Below, piece after piece: positions 1-5,405 of a DNA stretch of 8,458 bases (position 1 is its first letter; each line of letters begins with the position of its first letter). The position numbers and the translations under genes were made by a program. The notes under the pieces are model-generated. The model was not told the origin of the DNA and searched no databases. It saw only the letters and a program-made list of their open reading frames with translations. Source of the stretch: an uncultured Oscillospiraceae bacterium. GTDB lineage: Bacteria; Bacillota; Clostridia; UBA1212; UBA1255. The stretch lies in assembly GCA_902462635.1 (NCBI GenBank), contig CABQCN010000036.1, positions 1-8,458 of the forward strand, in the 5' to 3' direction.

Positions 1-118
1 GTTCTTCTTTTTTGGCATCCAATGTTTCGTCAAGGGTGTCCCGTCTGTCTTCCGCTTCTCGTACGATGTCGCACGACCGGTGTTCTATCTCGAGTATTTT
101 TGCAATAATCGCATCCAT
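1..118 (-). CDS. Coiled-coil hypothetical protein, N-terminal 39 residues (runs off the left edge)
   Basis: The protein begins MDAIIAKILEIEHRSCDIV and continues with a highly charged stretch of Glu, Arg, Asp and Lys, ending in KKEE at the window edge. This heptad-like pattern suggests a long alpha-helix or coiled coil. The opening resembles small clostridial proteins sometimes annotated as V-type ATPase subunit H/G-like, but 39 residues are too few to assign a family. The ATG at 116-118 was chosen because AAGGAGGG lies at 131-138, about 12 nt upstream. An in-frame TTG at 125-127 is possible but sits too close to that site. The gene has its own promoter (184-212) and lies downstream of the surface-protein terminator (239-267), so it is probably transcribed separately. 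The function is unknown. Confidence 0.7.
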   Translation of the reverse strand, partial: MDAIIAKILEIEHRSCDIVREAEDRRDTLDETLDAKKEE

Positions 119-150
119 AGCAATCAACGACCCTCCTTATAAAATCCATC

Positions 151-166
151 CCGCGCAGCAGCGCGG
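151..166 (-). other. GC-rich hairpin in the 5' leader of the coiled-coil gene
   Basis: CCGCGC and GCGCGG arms flank a 4-nt loop. On the minus-strand RNA the stem can extend to 8 bp with a G-U pair. It lies between the predicted transcription start near 177 and the ribosome binding site at 131-138, and TGGATTTTAT follows it. It could stabilise the leader or act as a weak attenuator. That role is inference; only the inverted repeat is seen. Confidence 0.45.
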
Positions 167-183
167 AATCAGACCTTCATTTC

Positions 184-212
184 ATTGTACCGCTTTTATT
201 GCGATGTTGCAA
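184..212 (-). promoter_or_regulatory. Sigma-A-type promoter of the coiled-coil gene
   Basis: On the minus strand, TTGCAA (207-212) and TACAAT (184-189) are separated by exactly 17 bp. The -10 box matches the consensus at five of six positions and the -35 at four of six. The predicted start is near 177, giving a leader of about 60 nt that holds the hairpin and the ribosome binding site. Confidence 0.6.
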
Positions 213-238
213 CTTTTAAATTCATTTTTTAAAAGAAT

Positions 239-267
239 AGCGCGGACAGCTTTCCGCTGCCCGCGCT
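239..267 (-). terminator. Rho-independent terminator of the surface-protein gene
   Basis: A 12-bp stem (239-250 with 256-267) closes a 5-nt loop. Read on the minus strand the single mismatch becomes a G-U pair and the stem is followed by ATTCTTTT. Read on the plus strand the pair is A-C and no T-run follows. It therefore works in the minus direction, 36 bp past the stop codon of the surface-protein gene. Confidence 0.85.
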
Positions 268-302
268 TTCTGCAAAAAACCTTTCGTTATCGCTTTCTGC
301 AA

Positions 303-1718
303 TTATTCTTTCTTCTCCCCATCGTCGCTGGCATCTGCCGGCGCGTCCGCGCCGCCCGCTCCGTTTTTCTTTTTCTTATTCAGAATTACGATAATCGCAA
401 TGACTCCGCCGACAACGATTACGGCGCAGGCGGCAATTGCCCCGCCGGACAATCCGCCTTCTTTATCCGCACCCGCCGGGGAGTTTGTTTTCGCAGCCGG
501 TTTCGCGGTAGGGGTCGCCGCTTTCGTGGGCGTCGCCGTCGGTTCCGGTGTCGGCGTTGCAGGCGCCGGCGTCGGTCTGTTGGCAAGCATCGTTTCCAGA
601 TCTTCATGCTTAAACGCCTGCGCGGCTTCCACACTGCTGAAGAAAAGGATATAATCGATCAGGAAGCTGCACGGCTCTTTCGCCTCGCCTACGATATCGT
701 ATCTCATATTGATCAGCGAGCCGTTGAAGTTTTTATTGGATTTCAGGTTCAGAATCACATTCTGCCACTCTCCGGTATCCTCATAGTTTAACGTTACGCT
801 GCCGCCCGCCGTAGGTCCCGGGAATTCCGTCGTGTTAAAATATATTTCGCCGGTAGCCGGCGCGCCTTTCGAAGGCTTTACGCGGATCAGCATGACCGGA
901 TAATCATCCCGCGTAGGGCCATCCGCGTCCTCGGGCAGGTTCAAAACGAACTGCGGGTCGTTCCCGACGGCAACCTCCACGGAAAGATAGCCATCCTCCG
1001 TGATTTCCAGCGTATCGATGTACAGGCTTCCTTCCATTGTAAAATAAGATTCCGCATCGTCGTCGGAGAACCGCATCATGGCGTCCCAGTACGGCATATA
1101 ATCGATTTCACCCGGTTCTTCGCCGCCGGCAGATTCTACGGTCAGCGTACCGTACGGAGTTTCCAGCGGCGTAACCAGCTCTACGGACATTCGCAGCGAA
1201 AGATCCGCATTATACTCTCCATCTTCATAAAATCTCTGTCCGGCATACGCCTGCTGCGCCCAGACGCCAACCCCGGTACCACCTTCGTCGATCGCATCCG
1301 TAAGCTCGAGCACATATTCGCCGGCCTTCAGCGGATCGCTTTCCGCAAACTCAAAACCAAGGAAATTATTATCCCCATAACTAAGGAATTCATGTTTGAT
1401 GATCGGGTCCTTGGAAACCGACGTTTCATAATCTTTATTAAATGGATAAAGCGCAACCGTAATGTCTCCGATATTGTCGCTCCAGCTCGGACACGCCACG
1501 CCGACGAACGTCGCGTCTCCGGCAATCGAGAAATGTGTTCCGACAATATCTGACACGGTCATTGCATACGGCCGGTTGTCCGCGCCGCAGAAATTTTTCT
1601 CCGCTTCGCTGTCTTTCTTCTCGACCGGCGTCGCGGCCGCGGCGCCGACCATGGAAAACGGAATCATTGTCAAAAGCATCGCCGCAACAATCAAAACAGA
1701 AATCAATCTTCTTTTCAT
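303..1718 (-). CDS. Secreted surface protein with Pro/Thr-rich stalk and C-terminal membrane anchor (hypothetical)
   Basis: A 471-residue protein. Residues 1-29 form a Sec signal peptide: a MKRR basic start, a hydrophobic core, and an AAAA stretch where cleavage would fall. Two beta-rich segments follow, roughly 45-185 and 205-365. They are rich in Asp, Gly and aromatic residues and could be carbohydrate-binding or jelly-roll-like folds, but I recognise no named domain. Residues 382-415 are a Pro/Thr/Ala repeat linker. Residues 425-446 are a single transmembrane helix followed by KKKK, and the last 20 residues form a short acidic cytoplasmic tail. The protein is thus probably held on the outer face of the membrane by its C-terminus. 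The start was set at 1716-1718 because AGGAGG (1726-1731) lies 7 nt upstream. An in-frame ATG 15 codons further out has no such site, sits within the promoter, and would spoil the signal peptide. It is monocistronic, with its own promoter and terminator. Ligand and role are unknown; a polysaccharide-facing role is a guess. Confidence 0.85.
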   Translation of the reverse strand: MKRRLISVLIVAAMLLTMIPFSMVGAAAATPVEKKDSEAEKNFCGADNRPYAMTVSDIVGTHFSIAGDATFVGVACPSWSDNIGDITVALYPFNKDYETSVSKDPIIKHEFLSYGDNNFLGFEFAESDPLKAGEYVLELTDAIDEGGTGVGVWAQQAYAGQRFYEDGEYNADLSLRMSVELVTPLETPYGTLTVESAGGEEPGEIDYMPYWDAMMRFSDDDAESYFTMEGSLYIDTLEITEDGYLSVEVAVGNDPQFVLNLPEDADGPTRDDYPVMLIRVKPSKGAPATGEIYFNTTEFPGPTAGGSVTLNYEDTGEWQNVILNLKSNKNFNGSLINMRYDIVGEAKEPCSFLIDYILFFSSVEAAQAFKHEDLETMLANRPTPAPATPTPEPTATPTKAATPTAKPAAKTNSPAGADKEGGLSGGAIAACAVIVVGGVIAIIVILNKKKKNGAGGADAPADASDDGEKKE

Positions 1719-1752
1719 ATTATACCCTCCTGAATTTGTAGATGATGTAAAT

Positions 1753-1781
1753 ATTATATTCATTATTCACGAAAATTTCAA
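1753..1781 (-). promoter_or_regulatory. Near-consensus sigma-A promoter of the surface-protein gene
   Basis: On the minus strand, TTGAAA (1776-1781) and a perfect TATAAT (1753-1758) are separated by exactly 17 bp. The predicted start is near 1746, which leaves a leader of about 28 nt before the ATG at 1718, just long enough for the AGGAGG at 1726-1731. This is one of the strongest-looking promoters in the window. Confidence 0.8.
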
Positions 1782-1994
1782 CTGTTTTATTTGATAATTT
1801 ATTTTTTCGCGCTGTATCTTCAAGAGATTGTTTCCGCATTGAAAACTGCAGGCGTATTTTTCTTCATATTTTAAGAAAACTCCGTAAAATCATTTTAAAA
1901 TAAGTATTATTTCATTCGTTTTACTTTGGGCACAATGCCTAAGACTGCTTTCAAAAAATTGTTACGTTTTCGTATTTTCTTATTCCCAAGAAGG
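1782..1994. other. AT-rich divergent intergenic stretch without a recognisable gene
   Basis: The gap between the two divergent start codons is 332 bp. Outside the two promoter regions, these roughly 210 bases are rich in A and T runs. I see no ORF with a ribosome binding site, no RNA gene and no strong terminator. A short hairpin, TTGGGCA with TGCCTAA around a CAA loop, lies at 1926-1942 and may be chance. Upstream regulator sites for the ugpC promoter could lie here. Confidence 0.5.
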
Positions 1995-2003
1995 TGGTAT
2001 CAT
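1995..2003 (+). promoter_or_regulatory. Candidate extended -10 promoter for ugpC
   Basis: TGGTATCAT contains the TGn extension and a -10 box matching the consensus at five of six positions. No good -35 lies 16-18 bp upstream, which is tolerated by extended -10 promoters and would suit a promoter that needs an activator. The start would fall near 2010, about 40 nt before the ATG. This is a weaker call than the other promoters here. Confidence 0.4.
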
Positions 2004-2008
2004 ATAGC

Positions 2009-2029
2009 TATTGTCTATATTATACAATA
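2009..2029. promoter_or_regulatory. Inverted repeat at the predicted ugpC transcription start, possible operator
   Basis: The arms TATTGT (2009-2014) and ACAATA (2024-2029) are perfect and separated by 9 bp of A/T-rich sequence. The element sits on the predicted start site between the extended -10 box and the ribosome binding site, where a repressor would block transcription. The regulator is unknown, and A/T-rich repeats can occur by chance. Confidence 0.35.
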
Positions 2030-2050
2030 CTAGTAGGAGGAACATAATAA

Positions 2051-3163
2051 ATGGCAAGCGTTGTACTTAAGAACATCTACAAGAAATATCCCGGCGGCGT
2101 AACAGCTGTAAACGACTTCAACCTCAATATCGCAGATAAAGAGTTTATCGTTTTGGTCGGCCCTTCCGGATGTGGTAAATCCACCACTCTGCGGATGGTT
2201 GCCGGTCTCGAAGAAATCACCTCCGGCGAACTTTTGATCGACGGGAAACTGGTAAACGACATCGCTCCGAAAGACAGAGATATCGCAATGGTTTTCCAGA
2301 ACTACGCGTTGTATCCGCATATGACCGTTTTTGAAAACATGGCGTTCGGACTGAAATTGAGAAAAACTCCGAAAGGCGAAATTAAGAAAAGAGTAACCGA
2401 AGCCGCGAGAATTCTTGAAATAGAGCATCTGCTGGACCGTTCCATTAAAGCGCTGTCAGGCGGTCAGAGGCAGAGAGTCGCATTAGGACGTGCCATCGTG
2501 CGGGAACCGAAAGTATTCCTCATGGACGAGCCTCTTTCCAACTTGGATGCAAAGCTCCGCGCCCAGATGCGTACCGAGATCATCAAGCTCCACCAAAAAC
2601 TTCAGACCACAATCATTTATGTAACGCACGACCAGACGGAAGCCATGACGATGGGTTCCCGGATCGTTGTTATGAAAGACGGTTATATCCAGCAGGTGGA
2701 CAGTCCGCAGGTTCTTTACGAGAAACCGGTAAACATGTTCGTAGCAGGATTTATCGGCAGTCCGCAAATGAATTTTATCGATGTCAAAGTTGAAAAACAA
2801 GGTTCCGATATTTATTTGAGGATGGGAAGATGGACCGTAAAGCTTCCCGAGCAGAAAGCGGAGAAGATCCTTGCCGGCGGATACGTCGAGAAAACCGTCG
2901 TTATGGGAATCCGGCCGGAAGCGGTACACGATGAACAGATGTATTTGGAAGCGTATAAGGAATCTCAGATCGAATGTAAAGTTGAGGTCGTGGAACTTCT
3001 CGGTGCGGAATCCCTTATCTACATGATGCTTGAGAACTCCCTGTTCGTCGCCAGAGTAAAGCCGCGCAGCAATATTTACGTCGGCGATACGATGCGCTTT
3101 GCGCTCAATCCGAATAAGGTGCATGTTTTCGATAAAGAAACGGAAAATATCATCTGCAATTAA
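2051..3163 (+). CDS. ugpC: ABC transporter ATP-binding protein, MsmX/UgpC/MalK family (sugar import ATPase)
   Basis: A 370-residue cytoplasmic ATPase that powers carbohydrate uptake by binding to sugar permease pairs. All nucleotide-binding motifs are present: Walker A GPSGCGKST (37-45), Q-loop Gln83, signature LSGGQRQ (135-141), Walker B VFLMDE ending at catalytic Glu160, D-loop, and H-loop His193. Residues from about 240 to 370 form the C-terminal TOBE/regulatory domain, including the family's GIRPEAV element. The length fits the family. GGAGG at 2036-2040 supports the ATG. No permease or substrate-binding gene is adjacent, as is common in Firmicutes, where one MsmX-type ATPase serves several sugar importers. 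That shared role is known for the family and inferred here. It has its own candidate promoter and a strong terminator. The same protein may be called msmX or msmK; the true substrates cannot be read from it. Confidence 0.96.
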   Translation: MASVVLKNIYKKYPGGVTAVNDFNLNIADKEFIVLVGPSGCGKSTTLRMVAGLEEITSGELLIDGKLVNDIAPKDRDIAMVFQNYALYPHMTVFENMAFGLKLRKTPKGEIKKRVTEAARILEIEHLLDRSIKALSGGQRQRVALGRAIVREPKVFLMDEPLSNLDAKLRAQMRTEIIKLHQKLQTTIIYVTHDQTEAMTMGSRIVVMKDGYIQQVDSPQVLYEKPVNMFVAGFIGSPQMNFIDVKVEKQGSDIYLRMGRWTVKLPEQKAEKILAGGYVEKTVVMGIRPEAVHDEQMYLEAYKESQIECKVEVVELLGAESLIYMMLENSLFVARVKPRSNIYVGDTMRFALNPNKVHVFDKETENIICN

Positions 3164-3178
3164 GTTCTCCGAAATTTG

Positions 3179-3210
3179 CTCCGGCGCGGTTTCTGCGCCG
3201 GAGTTTTTTT
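3179..3210 (+). terminator. Rho-independent terminator of ugpC
   Basis: A perfect 9-bp stem CTCCGGCGC/GCGCCGGAG with a 7-nt loop is followed by seven T residues, starting 15 bp after the ugpC stop. The minus side lacks a T-run, so it is mainly a plus-strand terminator, although the convergent Nudix gene ends only 16 bp further on. Confidence 0.95.
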
Positions 3211-3225
3211 ATTCCACCGCTTTTT

Positions 3226-3846
3226 TCAATCAAAAAGAACTTTCCAATCAGGAGAGCGATAAGCGTCGAAACACATTTGGATTTGTTGTGCGGTCGTTTT
3301 CTCCGCCGCGAGCAGGGGCAGTTCGGTTGCCGTAAAATAACGGCTTTCCACCGTTTCAATATTTTTTCGGAACGCGCCGCCCGTTACGGTACATAAGAAA
3401 AATATTTTGCAGATTTTGTAAGCAGAGACAGGCATATTATGCTTATCCCGGTCCTGAATGGCGATTACCCGGTCCGCGGTCACATCGAGACCCGCTTCTT
3501 CCCGGACTTCTTTGATCACGTTTTCTTTGACGGACAGACCGGCATCGACCCAGCCGCCCGGAAGCGACCAAGTTCCGTTATTTTCTTTTACCAATAAGAT
3601 CCGATTCTCCCGGAACACGGCGGCGCGGCAATCCAGCTTCGGCGTCTGATACCCGGTTTCCCCGCAGAATAAATCGGTTACTTTTTCATACGGCATTTCC
3701 GATTGACGGCTGAGAATTTCCGCCGAAATTTCACGGATCCTTTGAAAGCGTTCCCGGTCATACGGATCTTTACTATAATACAACCCCGCCTGCGCAAGGC
3801 TTTGCAGCTCGACAGCCCAATCCATCCAGATGAAATTTTCCGTCAT
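3226..3846 (-). CDS. NUDIX hydrolase with N-terminal Nudix_N helical domain (YjhB-like)
   Basis: A 206-residue cytoplasmic enzyme expected to split a nucleoside diphosphate linked to another group. Residues 1-60 match the helical Nudix_N domain, with the typical WAVELQSLAQAGLYYSKDPYD opening. The Nudix fold begins near residue 70, and the Nudix box spans 98-120 (GWVDAG...KEVREEAGL). The metal-binding REEAG core (Glu113, Glu116, Glu117) is intact. The first box Glu is Leu104 and the Arg is Lys112; I recall this GGWxDxGLS form as usual in this subfamily, so it need not mean loss of activity. Relatives with this architecture have been linked to ADP-ribose or CDP-choline hydrolysis; the substrate here is unknown. 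The ATG at 3844-3846 follows GGAGGT (3856-3861) by 9 nt. The gene has its own promoter, is convergent with ugpC and divergent from the 199-residue hypothetical gene. Confidence 0.93.
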   Translation of the reverse strand: MTENFIWMDWAVELQSLAQAGLYYSKDPYDRERFQRIREISAEILSRQSEMPYEKVTDLFCGETGYQTPKLDCRAAVFRENRILLVKENNGTWSLPGGWVDAGLSVKENVIKEVREEAGLDVTADRVIAIQDRDKHNMPVSAYKICKIFFLCTVTGGAFRKNIETVESRYFTATELPLLAAEKTTAQQIQMCFDAYRSPDWKVLFD

Positions 3847-3871
3847 TTTCCAGGCACCTCCCGTTTTTTGT

Positions 3872-3900
3872 AGTCTACTCTCGCAGGTTTATAAAGTCAA
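3872..3900 (-). promoter_or_regulatory. Sigma-A-type promoter of the Nudix gene
   Basis: On the minus strand, TTGACT (3895-3900) and TAGACT (3872-3877) are separated by 17 bp. The -35 matches the consensus at five of six positions and the -10 at four of six. The start would be near 3865, which gives a very short leader whose GGAGGT site at 3856-3861 begins only about 4 nt in. Confidence 0.6.
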
Positions 3901-3924
3901 CGCTGCGAAATCGTATGGGATCGG

Positions 3925-3971
3925 TACAATTTTAATTTTTTATTGCGTCATTGAAAGATATATGTTATTAT
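3925..3971 (+). promoter_or_regulatory. Promoter of the 199-residue hypothetical gene, with A/T-rich upstream element
   Basis: TTGCGT (3943-3948) and TATTAT (3966-3971) are 17 bp apart. TGT directly before the -10 box makes it an extended -10 promoter. An almost pure A/T tract lies at 3925-3942, directly upstream of the -35, where an UP element would sit. The predicted start near 3978 rules out the in-frame TTG at 3951 as the translation start. Confidence 0.6.
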
Positions 3972-4016
3972 AACTACAATAATTTGTACGATAAAATAAT
4001 ACAGGAAGTGATGGGG

Positions 4017-4616
4017 ATGGATATTTCTGTAGAGATCAAGAGGTACCTGCGTACTTTAAAGGCGCTTGGAATCAACGGGATCAGCAAAGAGATCGAGGCG
4101 CTGGCGGAACGCAGTCTGCTCATGCGTTCGGAGGAAGCCGCTGAAGTTTGGGATATCACTACCACGATTTTGTCGTATACGGGGATCGGGCAATTCGATT
4201 CCGCCATGCGGCGGTGGTCGCCATCCTCCGACACAGTGTACAGTTTCGATATGGAAGCGCTTGATCCCCGTAAAATGTATACTTTTTTCCTGGAGGGAAT
4301 TTCCGCAATCAATCAAAAAGAATTTTCGATCGATACGCCGAAGGAATCCGTAGCGCTCGATGGAGAACCGCATAAGATTGATTTCCGGTATAACGGCAGG
4401 CCGTACGAATTCGCTGCGAAAGGCAGCGGAGACTGGTTCGACCTGCGTATTTTAAATTTCGTCAATTCTATACTGGAAGAAAATAAAAGCAATAAAAGAT
4501 TATTCTTTCTGGTCAGCGGATGTCAAACGATCGTGATTTTTTACAACACGCCGGAGTGGGCGGACGCATTCACGGAGAAGCTGGGATATCCGCTTTATTG
4601 TACCGTCGATTTTTAA
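4017..4616 (+). CDS. Hypothetical protein, 199 residues, unrecognised family
   Basis: A soluble protein with no signal peptide, membrane helix or nucleotide-binding motif. The N-terminal third (about 1-60) looks helical and charged. The rest mixes strands and helices, with aromatic-rich segments such as RRWSPSSDTVYSF, and a hydrophobic strand RLFFLVSGCQTIVIFY (about 164-179) before a short helix and the end at GYPLYCTVDF. I do not recognise the family. The start was set at 4017 because AGGAAG (4003-4008) lies 8 nt upstream; an ATG two codons earlier at 4011 is too close to it. The longer reading from TTG at 3951 begins before the predicted transcription start. No clear terminator separates it from hpf, whose strong promoter begins 19 bp after this stop, so some read-through into hpf is plausible. 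Confidence 0.75.
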   Translation: MDISVEIKRYLRTLKALGINGISKEIEALAERSLLMRSEEAAEVWDITTTILSYTGIGQFDSAMRRWSPSSDTVYSFDMEALDPRKMYTFFLEGISAINQKEFSIDTPKESVALDGEPHKIDFRYNGRPYEFAAKGSGDWFDLRILNFVNSILEENKSNKRLFFLVSGCQTIVIFYNTPEWADAFTEKLGYPLYCTVDF

Positions 4617-4625
4617 AGATCCGGC

Positions 4626-4642
4626 AAATTCAATTTGAATTT
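4626..4642. promoter_or_regulatory. Perfect 17-bp palindrome over the hpf -35 box, possible operator
   Basis: AAATTCAA, a central T, and TTGAATTT form an exact inverted repeat. The right arm contains the whole -35 hexamer (4635-4640) of the hpf promoter, so a bound dimeric regulator would compete with RNA polymerase. The match is seen in the sequence; the regulator is unknown. It does not fit the CodY box AATTTTCWGAAAATT beyond its outer AATT ends. Confidence 0.5.
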
Positions 4643-4662
4643 TACGCATCGCGTGGTATAAT
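4635..4662 (+). promoter_or_regulatory. Strong extended -10 promoter of hpf
   Basis: TTGAAT (4635-4640) and a perfect TATAAT (4657-4662) are separated by 16 bp, with TGG directly before the -10 box forming an extended -10. The start would be near 4669, leaving a leader of about 24 nt that contains AAAGGAGG at 4678-4685. Confidence 0.8.
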
Positions 4663-4692
4663 TAAAATACGAAAACTAAAGGAGGAATTGTT

Positions 4693-5235
4693 ATGTTGGT
4701 GCAATTTAACACAAAAAATTCCAATGTCGACGGAAACACCTTGAGCATTATGGAAAGTAAGGCGGCAAGGAGATTTTCAAGGTATTTTGCGAACGAACCG
4801 GAAGACGCTACGGTATTGAGCATTAAAATATCCGATAAAAAATTCCGTTTTAAAGTAGAGCTTACATTGCCATATTATGGTTTTATTTTAAGAACAGAGA
4901 CCTATGACGACGTCAGCCCGGTGGCCGCGCTCGACAAGAGCATGGACGCCATGGAAAGCAGGATGTCGAAGTCTAAGACGAAAATTCAAAAGAACAAGCA
5001 CCGCACGATCGATATCGCGCCTCCGTCTGTTCCGGAGTCGGAAGAAGAACCGGACGTGTATTCCGTTGTCCGGATCAAGTCTTATGAAATGAAGCCGATG
5101 TCGGTACAGGATGCGATTTTGAATATGAACATGCTGGGCCATACGTTTTTCATGTTCAAAAATGAAGAAACAGATAAAATTTCTACCGTTTACCGCCGCG
5201 CCGAAGATGATTATGGTATGATCGAACCGCTGTAA
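4693..5235 (+). CDS. hpf: Ribosome hibernation-promoting factor, long form (HPF/RaiA family)
   Basis: A 180-residue long-form HPF, which in bacteria binds the 30S subunit and pairs ribosomes into inactive 100S dimers when growth slows. Residues 1 to about 95 form the S30AE ribosome-binding domain. It ends in a basic helix (about 82-104, with many Lys and Arg residues), followed by a Pro/Glu-rich linker (about 107-121). Residues 122-178 form the C-terminal dimerisation domain, with the typical VRIKSYEMKPMSVQDAILNM and HTFFMFKNEETDKISTVYRR segments and the DYGMIEP ending. The length is near the usual 170-190. The ATG follows AAAGGAGG (4678-4685) by 7 nt. It has its own strong promoter with a palindrome on the -35 box and a large hairpin downstream. 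Family and function are secure; the control is inferred. Confidence 0.95.
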   Translation: MLVQFNTKNSNVDGNTLSIMESKAARRFSRYFANEPEDATVLSIKISDKKFRFKVELTLPYYGFILRTETYDDVSPVAALDKSMDAMESRMSKSKTKIQKNKHRTIDIAPPSVPESEEEPDVYSVVRIKSYEMKPMSVQDAILNMNMLGHTFFMFKNEETDKISTVYRRAEDDYGMIEPL

Positions 5236-5240
5236 CCACC

Positions 5241-5317
5241 GAAGCGGAACGCGATAACGGCAAGCAATGGTACGAAAGGAGAGGCTGCAGAAAGAAGCAG
5301 CCTCTCCTTTCCGCTTC
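5241..5317 (+). terminator. Two-tier hairpin after hpf, probable terminator
   Basis: The inner stem is a perfect 14 bp (5275-5288 with 5297-5310) around an 8-nt purine loop. Outside it, GAAGCGGA (5241-5248) pairs with TCCGCTTC (5310-5317), sharing one base with the inner stem and leaving 26 nt bulged on the 5' side. The structure begins 5 bp after the hpf stop. There is no long T-run after it, only CTTT inside the stem, so termination may be partial or the structure may protect the 3' end. Confidence 0.6.
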
Positions 5318-5372
5318 ACAGGCCAAACGTTCTTCCATTCCAAATCATCCTTGTTACCAAATCGAATGTTGC

Positions 5373-5395
5373 CCCACTATATAAGTGAAAGTGGG
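5373..5395 (+). promoter_or_regulatory. Small hairpin touching the sigma-factor ribosome binding site
   Basis: CCCACT (5373-5378) can pair with AGTGGG (5390-5395) around an 11-nt loop, covering the first three bases of the GGGAGGTG site. A second AGTG at 5384-5387 offers a competing 4-bp pairing with CACT. It matters only if transcription starts upstream of 5373, which is not established. Confidence 0.3.
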
Positions 5396-5400
5396 AGGTG
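5393..5400 (+). promoter_or_regulatory. Ribosome binding site deciding the sigma-factor start
   Basis: GGGAGGTG lies 5-7 nt before the ATG at 5406. The in-frame GTG at 5385 lies upstream of this site and cannot be served by it, so 5406 is the better start. Confidence 0.8.
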
Positions 5401-5405
5401 AGCAG

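Noticed and set aside
12..791. Long plus-strand reading frame of 259 codons opposite the surface-protein gene
   Set aside because: It has no ribosome binding site, its product is an Arg/Phe-rich low-complexity string, and it lies opposite the convincing minus-strand gene and its terminator. It is a shadow frame.
2030..3124. Long minus-strand frames opposite ugpC
   Set aside because: They overlap a gene with every ABC ATPase motif, have no ribosome binding sites and give unrecognisable products.
3951..4016. N-terminal extension of the 199-residue hypothetical protein from a TTG
   Set aside because: The extension begins before the predicted transcription start and has no ribosome binding site, while the ATG at 4017 has AGGAAG at good spacing.
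4626..4642. CodY box at the hpf promoter
   Set aside because: Only the outer AATT ends fit the CodY consensus; the inner bases differ, so it was kept as an unassigned palindrome.
4888..5343. 151-codon minus-strand frame opposite hpf
   Set aside because: It is Arg/His-rich, starts within the post-hpf hairpin, and opposes a gene of a known family.
5351..5383. TTGTTA and TATATA as a promoter for the sigma-factor gene
   Set aside because: The spacing is 21 bp, too long for a sigma-A promoter, and no ECF-type AAC/CGTC pair was found either.
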